From Planctomycetia bacterium (GTDB lineage Bacteria > Planctomycetota > Planctomycetia > Pirellulales > S012-138), in the NCBI GenBank assembly GCA_016177915.1, contig JACOUI010000026.1:1-33829 (forward strand): a DNA stretch of 33,829 nt, given 5' to 3'. The notes beneath the pieces are model-generated. The model did not search any database, had not been told where the DNA came from, and saw only the letters and a list, made by a program, of their open reading frames with translations. Shown piece by piece: positions 7,357-16,060 of the stretch (positions within the stretch are counted from its first letter, which is position 1; every line of letters starts with the position of its first letter). Made by a program: the position numbers and the translations under genes.

Positions 7357-8457
7357 CTACGACTTGGCGTCGACGCGGCGGCAGTATTCCATCTTCTCGG
7401 CGGTCGTCGTCGGCAAGCTGCCACCGGCGGGCCTCGCCGCCGGTTTCTCCGCCTGCGGAGGAGCGGCAGGGGCCGCCTTGGGAGCCGGAGGCGCAGGAGC
7501 TTCCGCCTTAGGCTTTTCCCGCGGCGCTTCTTTTGGTGGCGCGGCCGGAGTCTCCTTGACCGCGGGCGGCGCCTCCGGGGCTGGCGCCGCGCCGCCGGAC
7601 TGGTTGGCGCGGACCGCGGCGATGATGTCGGCCACCGACATTTTCGAGCGATCGGGCTTCGGGCCGGCGGCGGGGGCGGCAGGCGCTTTGGCGGCGGGGG
7701 GTTTGGCGGCGGGGGGTTTCTCCTCCTTGGGCGCGGCGGGCTTGGCCGGAGCGGCCGGCGGTTTTGTCTCGGCGGCAGGCGCCGCGGGCGTTCCCTTTTT
7801 GACGCGCGCCGCCGCCAGGATCTCCGCCGTGGACAGCGGCGCACGCTCGGCAGCGGCCGGAGGGGATGCCGGTGCGGCGGGGACCGCGCCAGGCGCCCCG
7901 GCGCCTTTGCGGGCGGCGGCCAGGATGTCGGCCGTCGACATCGCCTTCCGCTCGCCCGGCGCCGACGCCGGCACCGCGGATGGCTTGGCCGCCGGCTTGG
8001 CGGCAGGAGCCTCGGCTTTCGCCGGGGCCTCCGCCTTGGCGGCCGGCGCGCCTTCGCGCTTGGCGGCCCCTTGCATCCGCGCCAATTCCAGGGGCGACAG
8101 TTTTTTTCCTTCGCCCGCCGGGGCCGCGGCGGGTTTTGCCGCCGGCCTGGCCGCAGGTTTCTCCGCGGCAGCGGCCTTCTCCGGCGATGCCTTTTCTGGG
8201 GCCGGCTTCTCGTGCGACTCCTTCGCCTGCGGCTTTGGCAGCGGCGCGTCGACCACCTTCAGGTGCGACAAGTCGATGTCGTACCAGCCGATGTTCGCGT
8301 CCGACTCGAACTCCACCAGCGCCCGCCCGCTCATGTTCACAGTCTTCACCACGCCCGTGAAGCCGCGGAACCGCGCCAGTTCGGGACTGGCCTCATCCAC
8401 GACGACGTACTTGTCCGTGAAGTCGCGCTTGAGCTTTTCGATCTTTTCAAAGACCAT
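7357..8457 (-). CDS. KOW/SH3-like protein with Ala/Pro/Lys-rich tail carrying four short motif copies
   Basis: A 366-residue protein of unknown function. Residues 1-70 form a compact domain with a KOW-like or small beta-barrel pattern (GFTGVVKTVNMSGRALVEF, then GWYDIDLSHLKVV). The rest is low-complexity Ala/Pro/Lys/Glu. Embedded in it are four copies of a helical motif: LSPLELARMQG (120-130), MSTADILAAAR (173-183), LSTAEILAAAR (208-218) and MSVADIIAAVR (273-283). The tail ends with the non-repetitive EKMEYCRRVDAKS. The pattern suggests an RNA-, ribosome- or protein-binding head with a multivalent tether; this is inference. The ATG at 8457 is chosen because AGGGAGCG precedes it at good spacing; a TTG seven codons earlier is possible. 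It follows the isomerase gene by 30 bp and is probably co-transcribed. A hairpin follows the stop. Confidence 0.8.
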   Translation of the reverse strand: MVFEKIEKLKRDFTDKYVVVDEASPELARFRGFTGVVKTVNMSGRALVEFESDANIGWYDIDLSHLKVVDAPLPKPQAKESHEKPAPEKASPEKAAAAEKPAARPAAKPAAAPAGEGKKLSPLELARMQGAAKREGAPAAKAEAPAKAEAPAAKPAAKPSAVPASAPGERKAMSTADILAAARKGAGAPGAVPAAPASPPAAAERAPLSTAEILAAARVKKGTPAAPAAETKPPAAPAKPAAPKEEKPPAAKPPAAKAPAAPAAGPKPDRSKMSVADIIAAVRANQSGGAAPAPEAPPAVKETPAAPPKEAPREKPKAEAPAPPAPKAAPAAPPQAEKPAARPAGGSLPTTTAEKMEYCRRVDAKS

Positions 8458-8487
8458 GCCGGCGTCGCTCCCTGGCAATGTTCCCGG

Positions 8488-9381
8488 TTACGTGCGGCTC
8501 AGCGTCGATTGCAGCGGTTGCTCGGTCACCAGATCCGCCGCGCGCCAGCACCGCTGCAGCGCCTCGCCCACCGCCCGGATCGCCGCGTCGCGCCGCTGCC
8601 CGCTCGTCCGGGCCAGCGAGCAGGCGGGCGTCACCGGCCCATCGTACTCGATCTCCGCCAGGTGCCGCAGCACCGCCGGCGAGTCGATCGCGCCCGTCTC
8701 GCCGGGCAGCAGCCGGTCGGCGTTGGCCAGTTCGGACGGGTCCTTGTCGGGCGGCGCGTCGGCAAGCTGCACGGCCACGATCTGGTCGCGGGCCAGCTTG
8801 CGCACGTCGTCGATCATGCCGCCGGAGACGTAAAGCTGCCACACGTCCAGCACGAGGCCCACGCTCCCGCTCCCCACCGTGTCGATCAGCTTGAGGAGGG
8901 CGTCCTGCGTGGAGATGAACTCGAAGGCCTTGTCGCGGCGGAGGGCGGGCGCGGCCTGAAACTCCAGGCCGAGACGCACCCCGTGCGGCTCGAGCGCGCG
9001 GCCGATCCGCGACAGGCGCTGCCGGTGCAGCTCGAAGTTGTCGTGCATCGGGCGTTCGTCGCTGGCGGCGGCGATCCGCGCGACGGCCCGCGGGCAACCG
9101 ATCTCGGCCGCGATGCTCGCCCGGTTGGCAAGCTGCGCCAGGTCGCCCTCGAACTGCGCGTCCGGCCCGTCGATCGCCACCGGAAGCTGCCACGTCCCGA
9201 GCTTGATCCGCGCGCTTTGAATCAGGCGGCCCGCCCCTTCCTGCCCGCGCAGCTCCACCTGCCGCGTGTAATCCACGAGGTTCAGGCTGATGGCCTCGAA
9301 CCCGCAGGAGAGGGCCAGTTCGATCTGCTCGTATTGGGGGCAGGAAAAGCCGAGCGCCAGGGTGCTCAGGTTCTTAAACAT
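8488..9381 (-). CDS. Sugar phosphate isomerase/epimerase-like TIM-barrel protein
   Basis: 297 residues resembling the xylose-isomerase-like TIM-barrel superfamily (AP endonuclease 2 / IolE / hydroxypyruvate isomerase group). Typical features are the opening ALGFSCPQYEQIELALSCGFEAI strand-helix, mid-protein GLEFQ and GLVLDVWQL with metal-ligand-type Glu and Asp at strand ends, IVAVQLADAP, and LLPGETGAID followed by a late YDGPVTPA strand. These residues are where the family binds a divalent metal. The exact substrate cannot be read from sequence. The ATG at 9381 has GGAG at 6-bp spacing. It lies 259 bp downstream of trpC and 30 bp upstream of the KOW-like gene, all on the minus strand. Confidence 0.85.
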   Translation of the reverse strand: MFKNLSTLALGFSCPQYEQIELALSCGFEAISLNLVDYTRQVELRGQEGAGRLIQSARIKLGTWQLPVAIDGPDAQFEGDLAQLANRASIAAEIGCPRAVARIAAASDERPMHDNFELHRQRLSRIGRALEPHGVRLGLEFQAAPALRRDKAFEFISTQDALLKLIDTVGSGSVGLVLDVWQLYVSGGMIDDVRKLARDQIVAVQLADAPPDKDPSELANADRLLPGETGAIDSPAVLRHLAEIEYDGPVTPACSLARTSGQRRDAAIRAVGEALQRCWRAADLVTEQPLQSTLSRT

Positions 9382-9640
9382 GGTTCACTCCGTCAATCGA
9401 GGACAACGGTCACGGGCCGGCCGCAGCCAAGAGCGCGCGGCGGGCAGTCGCATCGGAGGCATCATTATGCCGAATCGAAAACGATCGTCCAGGGGCCGAA
9501 CACGGCGGAACGGGGCGCGGATCGCGCGCAACCGACGAGGCGCACGCGACCTGCGCAAATTTTGCCTTCTCACCGCTAGCGTCCGAGATTTTTGCGCGAG
9601 GCGCGCGAAGATACGGTGAAATTGGCGCTGGCGGCGGAGG

Positions 9641-10420
<780 letters not shown>

Positions 10421-10431
10421 GCAAGCACCGG

Positions 10432-10459
10432 GTACGGAGTACCGAGTACGCAGTACGAG
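10432..10459 (-). repeat. Tandem heptamer array directly upstream of trpC
   Basis: Read on the minus strand, this is CTCGTAC, TGCGTAC, TCGGTAC, TCCGTAC: four 7-bp units with GTAC fixed and three variable bases. A degenerate fifth unit (CCGGTGC) follows towards the start codon. The array ends 11 bp before the trpC GTG and fills most of the 58-bp hisD-trpC gap. Confidence 0.6.
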
Positions 10460-10478
10460 GAATAAGGAACGCGGACGT

Positions 10479-11849
10479 CTATGGACTGAGGTTCTGCCGG
10501 ACTTCGACGCTCCGCCGGTGGGCGGTGAGGCCTTCCTTGTCCGCCATCATCGACACCAGCCCGGCCGTCGCGGCCAGGCTCTCCCGCGTGAAGCTGATGA
10601 CGCTACGGCTCCGCAAGAAGCTATTGGCCGACAGGCCGCTGGCAAAGCGGGCCGTGCCGCTCGTCGGCAAAACGTGCGACGGGCCGGCCGCGTAGTCGCC
10701 CAGCGCCACCGGGCTGTAGTGGCCGAGGAACACGGCCCCGGCGTGGGGGATCTTAGCGACGAGCGACTCGGGGTCGGTCGTGGCGATGTGCAGGTGCTCC
10801 GGAGCGATGAGATCCGCGACCCGGCAGGCTTCGTCGGCGCCCTCGACGAGGATCAGTGCGCCGAATTGCTCCAGGCTCTCGCGCGCCAGGTCGCCACGCG
10901 CGAGTGTCGCAAGTTGCTTCGATAGCTCCGCGGCCACGCCGTCGAGCAGTTGCGGTTCCCAGGTGATAAGAATGCTTGCGCCGGGCGCGTGCTCGGCCTG
11001 GGCGATGAGGTCCGCCGCCACGAAACGCGGCGGGGCAGTAATGTCGGCCATAATGACGACCTCGCTGGGGCCGGCGATGGCGTCGATGTCCACGTGGCCG
11101 AAGACGTGCTTCTTGGCCAGGGCGACGAACAGATTGCCCGGCCCGACGATTTTGTCGACGCGCGGAAGGCCCTCGACCCCGTAGGCGAGGGCCGCCACGG
11201 CTTGCGCTCCGCCCAGGCAGTAGATTTCCGAAATGCCCAGCTCGTGGCACGTCGCTAGAACGTAAGGGTTTCTCGCGCCGAACTTCGTGGGCGGGGCGAC
11301 AATGGCGATCTCTTTCACTCCCGTCACCTGCGCCGGCACGGCCGTCATCAGGACGGTCGAAGGGTACGCGGCCGCGCCGCCGGGAACGCAGATGCCGACG
11401 CGCTCAAGCGGCAAGTAACGCTGCGCGAGGTAGCCGCCGTCGGGCAGCGCCACACGCACGTCGCGGTGCAGAATGGCTTCCTGAAATCGGCGAATGTTGT
11501 CGCGAATGCGGCGGACCGTCGCCAGGAATTGCGGCTCGGCGCTGACCGCGGTGTGCGCCAGCTCCAGGTCGATCATCGGGATCCGCAGCGTCTCTTTCGT
11601 CAGTTCGGCCTTGTCGATGCGCCGGGAGTAATCGAGCACGGCCTCCAGGCCCTGCGTCTCGATGTCGCGGCAGATGCGCTCCACGACCGCCTGCGGCGAG
11701 AGCGCCTCGCCAAAAACCTCGATCGTCCGCCGCCGCCCGGCCTCGCTCACGATGTCGCCGCGCGGGCTGAGCTTTTCGCGCAGGGCGGTGAGCGCGGCGG
11801 AAAGGTCGTCGCGGCGGCTGTCGATGCGCTGGATGGCAAGGTCGGGCAT
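10479..11849 (-). CDS. hisD: Histidinol dehydrogenase
   Basis: HisD performs the last two steps of histidine synthesis, oxidising L-histidinol to L-histidine with two NAD+, using zinc. The protein has 456 residues, slightly longer than usual because of an N-terminal extension. Visible family features: the central VPGGAAAYPSTVLM, the ATCHELGISEIYCLGGAQAV segment, KIVGPGNLFVALAKKHVFG, the signature GPSEVVIMAD, a GAVFLGHYSPVALGDYAAGPSHVLPT stretch (in two parts around the catalytic region), and PEHLHIAT with a zinc/catalytic histidine. The ATG at 11849 has a weak GAGAG upstream. It is the first gene of the minus-strand run hisD-trpC-isomerase-KOW protein. No other his gene is in the window. Confidence 0.96.
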   Translation of the reverse strand: MPDLAIQRIDSRRDDLSAALTALREKLSPRGDIVSEAGRRRTIEVFGEALSPQAVVERICRDIETQGLEAVLDYSRRIDKAELTKETLRIPMIDLELAHTAVSAEPQFLATVRRIRDNIRRFQEAILHRDVRVALPDGGYLAQRYLPLERVGICVPGGAAAYPSTVLMTAVPAQVTGVKEIAIVAPPTKFGARNPYVLATCHELGISEIYCLGGAQAVAALAYGVEGLPRVDKIVGPGNLFVALAKKHVFGHVDIDAIAGPSEVVIMADITAPPRFVAADLIAQAEHAPGASILITWEPQLLDGVAAELSKQLATLARGDLARESLEQFGALILVEGADEACRVADLIAPEHLHIATTDPESLVAKIPHAGAVFLGHYSPVALGDYAAGPSHVLPTSGTARFASGLSANSFLRSRSVISFTRESLAATAGLVSMMADKEGLTAHRRSVEVRQNLSP

Positions 11850-11952
11850 GCAGGCTCTCGATTGCGCTTTGCTCCATTGTGACTTGAAGAGCGCCGCCGG
11901 GAAAGGCAGCGAAACGCTTGCGACGGCAATGGCCGGTTCCGGGCGGCAATGC

Positions 11953-11958
11953 TATAAC
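11953..11958 (+). promoter_or_regulatory. Possible -10 box for the small-protein/pgk pair
   Basis: TATAAC lies in the 154-bp divergent spacer between hisD and the gene at 12004. The matching -35 region (about TGGCCG at 17-bp spacing) is weak. It is one of few TATA-like hexamers in this GC-rich window. Confidence 0.3.
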
Positions 11959-12003
11959 AGCGCTTCGCCAGAATTGCGACGCCAACCGCAGGGACGAACC
12001 GCC

Positions 12004-12273
12004 GTGGCCCAGAATTCCAAGCGACAGCAGCGCATCATCCGCGACTACTACGAGAACCAGGAAGCCATCGCGTTGCAAAAGCTGGCCGAGCACGTGACGG
12101 AGCTTTTTCTGGCCGAGGGCAAGGCCCGCCAGCAGCGCTGGAAGCACATCGTCGCGCAGCTTGAGAACCTGAAGGTGCCGCAGTCGCGGATCGACCATCT
12201 CGTGCAGAAGGACGACGCGGCCCTGCTGGCGAAGCTGCTCGAGGAGCTGATGGCCAAAAAGCCCAAGGCCTAG
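12004..12273 (+). CDS. Small conserved-looking helical protein, unknown function
   Basis: An 89-residue protein I cannot assign. The GTG at 12004 is chosen because AGGGA (11990-11994) sits 9 bp upstream and the frame becomes protein-like there. It is predicted almost entirely helical and rich in Lys, Gln, Glu and Leu (for example RIIRDYYENQEAIALQKLAEHV and ALLAKLLEELMAKK), with no cysteine, signal peptide or membrane segment. The charge pattern would suit a nucleic-acid- or protein-binding helical hairpin. It lies 73 bp upstream of the phosphoglycerate-kinase-like gene on the same strand and may share its promoter. Confidence 0.7.
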   Translation: MAQNSKRQQRIIRDYYENQEAIALQKLAEHVTELFLAEGKARQQRWKHIVAQLENLKVPQSRIDHLVQKDDAALLAKLLEELMAKKPKA

Positions 12274-12346
12274 CAGGTTCGCACGTTTCATCCGCCCGAC
12301 CCCTGCCTGCTGGCCCCGTCCGGCGGGACTCTTTGGAGCGCTTCGC

Positions 12347-13759
12347 ATGCCGCTTTCAACCGCCGCGATGCAGTCCTGGTTGAAAAACCTTCTGGGCGGC
12401 AACCGCGCGCAGACGCACCGCCCGCTCGAGGAGTTCCTCAGGGCCATCCCGCGCCTGGAGTCGCTCTCCGGCGTCCCCTCTGGCACGCCCGTCCTGGTCC
12501 GCGGCGACCTGGATTGCAAGCCCGGCGAGACCGTCGGCGAGGGCGACGTGCGCCTCCGATCGATGAAAGAGACCTTGCAATACGGCATCGAGCGCGGCTG
12601 GCGGCAGGTGATTTTTGGCCACATCGGCCGCAAGCCGGAAGGCTCGCTCGACAAGGTCGCCAAGCGCCTGGGCGAGATCGTCCGCAAACCGATCACGCTG
12701 ATCCCGGAGTGGCTCGACGAATCGACCGTCACGATCCGCGACGAGGCGACGAGCGCCATCCGCGGCGCGGCGCCCGGCTCGCTCATCATGCTGGAGAACG
12801 CACGAAAATATGCGATTGAGCGAGTGCTGTGGGAGGCGGCGCCCGGCGACGCGGCCAAGCTCGCGGAAAAGTTGGCGAAGTTGGCCAATGAGTTTGCCCA
12901 AAAGATCGCCGACGTGTACGTCAACGAGGCCCTCTCGGCAGGAAGCCTCGATTGCTCCAGCACGGTCGTCCCGGCGGCCATGCGCCAGGGCGCCCTGGGC
13001 AAGTACGTCGCCGGCGAGTTCGACGGCCCGATGCTCCGCTGCCTGCGGGCGACGCTCGTCGTTTTCAGCGGGCTCAAGGCCGACAAGCTCGACGACTTGC
13101 AGGCCGTCGTCGCCCGCGGCCAGGCGCGGATGGTGATCGTCGCCGGCTCGCTTGCCATGGCCTTGAAAAAAGCCGAGGCCGAGCTGGCCGGGCAGAGCTT
13201 TTGCATCGGGGCGGCCGAGAACCCGTCGCATGAATCGCAGCCTTACTACGTCTCGCGGACGCGCATCAACCAGGCCCGCGACATCCTCCGCACCGGCCGC
13301 GAAAATAAGGTCCGTTTCGTCCTGCCGATTGACTTCGTGCTGGCCGACGGCCGCGTGACCGAAACGCTTTCGCCGGACGACCAGCAGCTCGACGTCGGCC
13401 CCCGCAGCAGCCAGGTTTTTTCGCAGGCCGTGGGCCAATACCTGGAGCTGCTTTCGCGCGAGCCGTCGCTGGCCAAGGTCGCCTTTCACAACGGCGTCTT
13501 CGGGAAATTCGAGGACGCGAAGTTCCAGGAAGGGACCAAGAAGTTCGTGGCCGAGTTTAAACGCCTGAAGGACGCGGGCATGGAAGTTTACGTGGGCGGC
13601 GGCGAAGGGGGCACGGCGCTCGAGATGTTCGGCCGGCCGGACTTCGTCACCCACTGCTTCACGGCCGGCGGCACGGTGCTCAACGCCCTGGGCAGCGAGC
13701 CGGTGCCGTTCCTTTTGGCGCTGAAAATGGCGGCGGGCCGGTTGGAGTCCCACTCTTAG
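12347..13759 (+). CDS. pgk: Phosphoglycerate kinase, divergent form
   Basis: 470 residues with the overall order of phosphoglycerate kinase motifs but much altered. Canonical RVDFNVP appears as VRGDLDCKP (51-59). The substrate Arg region is VRLRSMK (68-74). HLGRP appears as HIGRKP (92-97). LLENVRF appears as MLENARK (148-154). The AFGAAHRAHAST region is EALSAGSLDCSST (194-206), which lacks the HRAH arginine. GGAKVSDK is SGLKADKLDD, the FE(GPxG) region is HNGVFGKFED (381-390), and GGGDT is GGGEGG (417-422). PGK transfers phosphate between 1,3-bisphosphoglycerate and ADP. Family membership is clear; normal activity is not certain. The ATG at 12347 has GGAG at 8-bp spacing. It may be a planctomycete-type paralogue rather than the glycolytic enzyme. 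Confidence 0.85.
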   Translation: MPLSTAAMQSWLKNLLGGNRAQTHRPLEEFLRAIPRLESLSGVPSGTPVLVRGDLDCKPGETVGEGDVRLRSMKETLQYGIERGWRQVIFGHIGRKPEGSLDKVAKRLGEIVRKPITLIPEWLDESTVTIRDEATSAIRGAAPGSLIMLENARKYAIERVLWEAAPGDAAKLAEKLAKLANEFAQKIADVYVNEALSAGSLDCSSTVVPAAMRQGALGKYVAGEFDGPMLRCLRATLVVFSGLKADKLDDLQAVVARGQARMVIVAGSLAMALKKAEAELAGQSFCIGAAENPSHESQPYYVSRTRINQARDILRTGRENKVRFVLPIDFVLADGRVTETLSPDDQQLDVGPRSSQVFSQAVGQYLELLSREPSLAKVAFHNGVFGKFEDAKFQEGTKKFVAEFKRLKDAGMEVYVGGGEGGTALEMFGRPDFVTHCFTAGGTVLNALGSEPVPFLLALKMAAGRLESHS

Positions 13760-13799
13760 GCGGTCCTGCTGCCGAAACTTTTCCCTGAATCGCGCGAAT

Positions 13800-14663
13800 T
13801 CAGCGCAACCGTTCGAGGAAGTCGATCGCTTCGCGCTTCGTGGAAAACGTTCCTCGCACTTCGTCGCCGTTCGTGTACCGCACGTTGATCTCGTAGCGAC
13901 GGAACGCTGTTGGCGCTGCGGACTCGTCGTACTGATTCACGAAGTCAATCGCCTCGTCGATGCTGGCCAGCTCGCCGTCCCGTCCATGCAAGCCGAGAAC
14001 GAAGATCGCCTGAATCTTCCGCGACAGCGAAGCCTCCAATTGTCCAAGGAACAATTGCAGGTCGTTGGCGTGCAGGGCGCGGAGGCGGTGCCCCATCCTC
14101 GTCCAGTCCGCTTCGCTGAGTTTCGCGCAGGCGGCCACCTTTCGTGCAACGTCGCGATCCGACGTGGACTCGTCAAAGTAGGCATCGATCCCTGCCGCTT
14201 TGAACGCCTTCACGATACTCGCCAACGGGAAATACAAAACGCCAAAGCGGAACGAACGCATCTGGGCAACCGCAGCCTGCGTGAAGACGCCCGCCAGGAC
14301 GACGCCCAGGAACGGCCGGCGAATCCCGTACGTCTCTGCCAGAGGGATAATCGCCCCCTGGATTTCCTGCGCTTTATTGCGCGAGTGCTTCGTGTAGCGG
14401 CGGTAGGCGATTTCGATGAACGCCTTCGGAAAGCCGAGCGATGCTTCCGTGCCGCCTGCCTCAAGCACGTAGTCGAGGTCGTGGATATTGCCCTTGTCGT
14501 CGCGCCAGGCCGCCTTGCGCTTTCCCTTGCGTGCGGCTCGGGCATGCTTGTAGTCCAAGTACAGACCGTGTTGCTTGGCGATGGCGGACAACGGTTCATG
14601 CAGGCACTGCTCAACGAGGCGGCCGATGAGCTGGCCAAACCTGTGTGCCGGGGATTGAGCCAA
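13800..14663 (-). CDS. Candidate restriction endonuclease of the adjacent R-M pair
   Basis: A 287-residue protein encoded 10 bp downstream of a DNA methyltransferase. Residues 55-100 have an endonuclease-like layout: Asp62 and Asp64 in HDLDYVLE, a strand FIEIAYRRYTKHSRNKAQE with Glu84, and Lys92/Lys97 nearby. The classical D-(x)n-E-x-K would require a Lys at 86, which is Ala here; the lysine may have moved, as in some PD-(D/E)XK variants. Residues around 250-287 look like a small beta-beta-alpha unit (YEINVRYTNGDEV, then REAIDFLERL). Assignment rests mainly on context plus this weak motif. Base composition is visibly less GC-biased than its neighbours, consistent with transfer. Alternative: another accessory protein of the methylase. 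Confidence 0.6.
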   Translation of the reverse strand: MAQSPAHRFGQLIGRLVEQCLHEPLSAIAKQHGLYLDYKHARAARKGKRKAAWRDDKGNIHDLDYVLEAGGTEASLGFPKAFIEIAYRRYTKHSRNKAQEIQGAIIPLAETYGIRRPFLGVVLAGVFTQAAVAQMRSFRFGVLYFPLASIVKAFKAAGIDAYFDESTSDRDVARKVAACAKLSEADWTRMGHRLRALHANDLQLFLGQLEASLSRKIQAIFVLGLHGRDGELASIDEAIDFVNQYDESAAPTAFRRYEINVRYTNGDEVRGTFSTKREAIDFLERLR

Positions 14664-14673
14664 GTAAGCCTCC

Positions 14674-15966
14674 TTATCCGTCGACCCACAGCCGCCCTTC
14701 GCACAAGGGCACGCGGTGCTTCCGGTTCTTCCACTTCACGTTTCGATCGCGCGTTTTCTCGAATCGAACCGAGCGGAACCCGGCTGCGATTGCCAAGTGT
14801 TCGAGCCATTCAATCACGGGCACGTAGACACCATACGGTGCCGAGTCGCCAACAACAAAGCAGACGCGACACCCCGGCGAGCAGACGCGACGCAACGCAT
14901 GCCAGACCTTCGCCAAATCGGAAAAATAGCAGGCGACCATGAGGTGGTAGGTCTTCTTGCCGCCCTTCGTAAGCCTCGTTTCAGCTAATTGCTCGCAGAC
15001 GCTGGCGATCTGTTGTCGAATGGGCGAGAGTTCCGCTGCCGCCAGTTGAACGCTCAAATCCACCGCGCCGGGCGGTACGTGCTGCGAGCACGACCGAACG
15101 AGGTGATTCCGGACTTTGGACAGCTCGCCCCAACCAACGATGTCACCAAAGAAACACATCTCCAACCGCGTCGCGTCCGCGTAATCATAATTGTTTGGAT
15201 ACGGCGGTGACGTGACGACCAGCGTCGCGAACTGATCGGGCACGCCTTCGCACGTTCGGGCATCGCCAGCCAAAATCCTCGCCGCTCGTCCTAGTCCTTG
15301 CTCACGGCTGGCGCGCATGTCGCGCGCGATGATCTTCGACATTTCGGCAAACGCGAGGAAGGGGTCGGTCGCACGCTTCTTTTGTTTCCTCGGCAAAACG
15401 TATTGCCATTGGGCCGTGCCGACATGCGACGTGGTTCGCAAGATGCTGGCCAGCGTCAACCATGCCAATTCCCTGGCGGGCGCGTCGGTGTGTTCATCCT
15501 CTAGGGCCACGCGCAGCGCATGCAACCGTGCCAGCGTTGGCGGGCGGTAGCATTTTGCAATTAGGGCCGGATAAGCCGGCACGTCGCCGGAAAATCGGGC
15601 TGCGGCCGCGCGGATCCTGCGGGCGACCTCCAAGTATTCATCCGGACACGTTTGCCGGAGCAGTTTCGCGCGAGCAATCCGATAGATGAACGGTTGAGCC
15701 TCCATCCCAACTGCATCGGCGCCGGCGTTCTCAGCCGCAAGCAGCGTCGTGCCAGAACCGGCGAATGGATCAAACACCCTCACGGCTGAAGGGTCGCCCG
15801 CTTCGCGAATCAGCCTTTCGGCCCAAACGGCTGAGAATCCGGCGCTGAAACGGAACCAGCGATGCACAGGCTGGGTCATGTTGTCGACAAACGTCGACGA
15901 CGCCTTGTCATCCACGCCTCGTTCAACATGTGCGTCTGCAAAGAGCATTCTCTGCGTCGGGGACAT
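14674..15966 (-). CDS. Site-specific DNA methyltransferase (N4-cytosine/N6-adenine type)
   Basis: A 430-residue amino-methyltransferase. The SAM-binding motif DPFAGSGTTLLAAE is at residues 66-79, and the catalytic motif TSPPYPNNYDY at 252-262, giving the order FxGxG then PPY. The roughly 185 residues between them may hold target recognition. The Ser-Pro-Pro-Tyr form fits N4-cytosine or N6-adenine methylation; the recognition site is unknown. The N-terminal segment FVDNMTQPVHRWFRFSAGFS is typical of related methylases, so the upstream start at 15966 is kept, although Met30 is possible. It is the first gene of a two-gene unit with the candidate endonuclease, inserted between pgk and sthA. Base composition is lower in GC than the flanks. 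Confidence 0.88.
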   Translation of the reverse strand: MSPTQRMLFADAHVERGVDDKASSTFVDNMTQPVHRWFRFSAGFSAVWAERLIREAGDPSAVRVFDPFAGSGTTLLAAENAGADAVGMEAQPFIYRIARAKLLRQTCPDEYLEVARRIRAAAARFSGDVPAYPALIAKCYRPPTLARLHALRVALEDEHTDAPARELAWLTLASILRTTSHVGTAQWQYVLPRKQKKRATDPFLAFAEMSKIIARDMRASREQGLGRAARILAGDARTCEGVPDQFATLVVTSPPYPNNYDYADATRLEMCFFGDIVGWGELSKVRNHLVRSCSQHVPPGAVDLSVQLAAAELSPIRQQIASVCEQLAETRLTKGGKKTYHLMVACYFSDLAKVWHALRRVCSPGCRVCFVVGDSAPYGVYVPVIEWLEHLAIAAGFRSVRFEKTRDRNVKWKNRKHRVPLCEGRLWVDG

Positions 15967-16060
15967 TGGACCCTCGACAAACCGAACTGGGATTCACCAG
16001 CGCATTCTACCGAATCGCCCCCAGCACTGTCATGGCTCTGGCCCTGGCGCGCCGAACCAA

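Noticed and set aside
7364-8833. 489-codon plus-strand open frame rich in Ala/Gly
   Set aside because: Shadow of the Ala/Pro/Lys-rich KOW-like gene and of the isomerase; no start signal and it crosses two real genes.
9467-9619. Short Arg-rich plus-strand frame in the isomerase-trpC gap
   Set aside because: Basic composition is what GC-rich spacer sequence gives in this frame; no Shine-Dalgarno and no recognisable fold. The 259-bp gap otherwise shows nothing.
11404-13206. 600-codon minus-strand frame spanning hisD and pgk
   Set aside because: It overlaps two well-supported genes in a different frame and strand and has no motifs.
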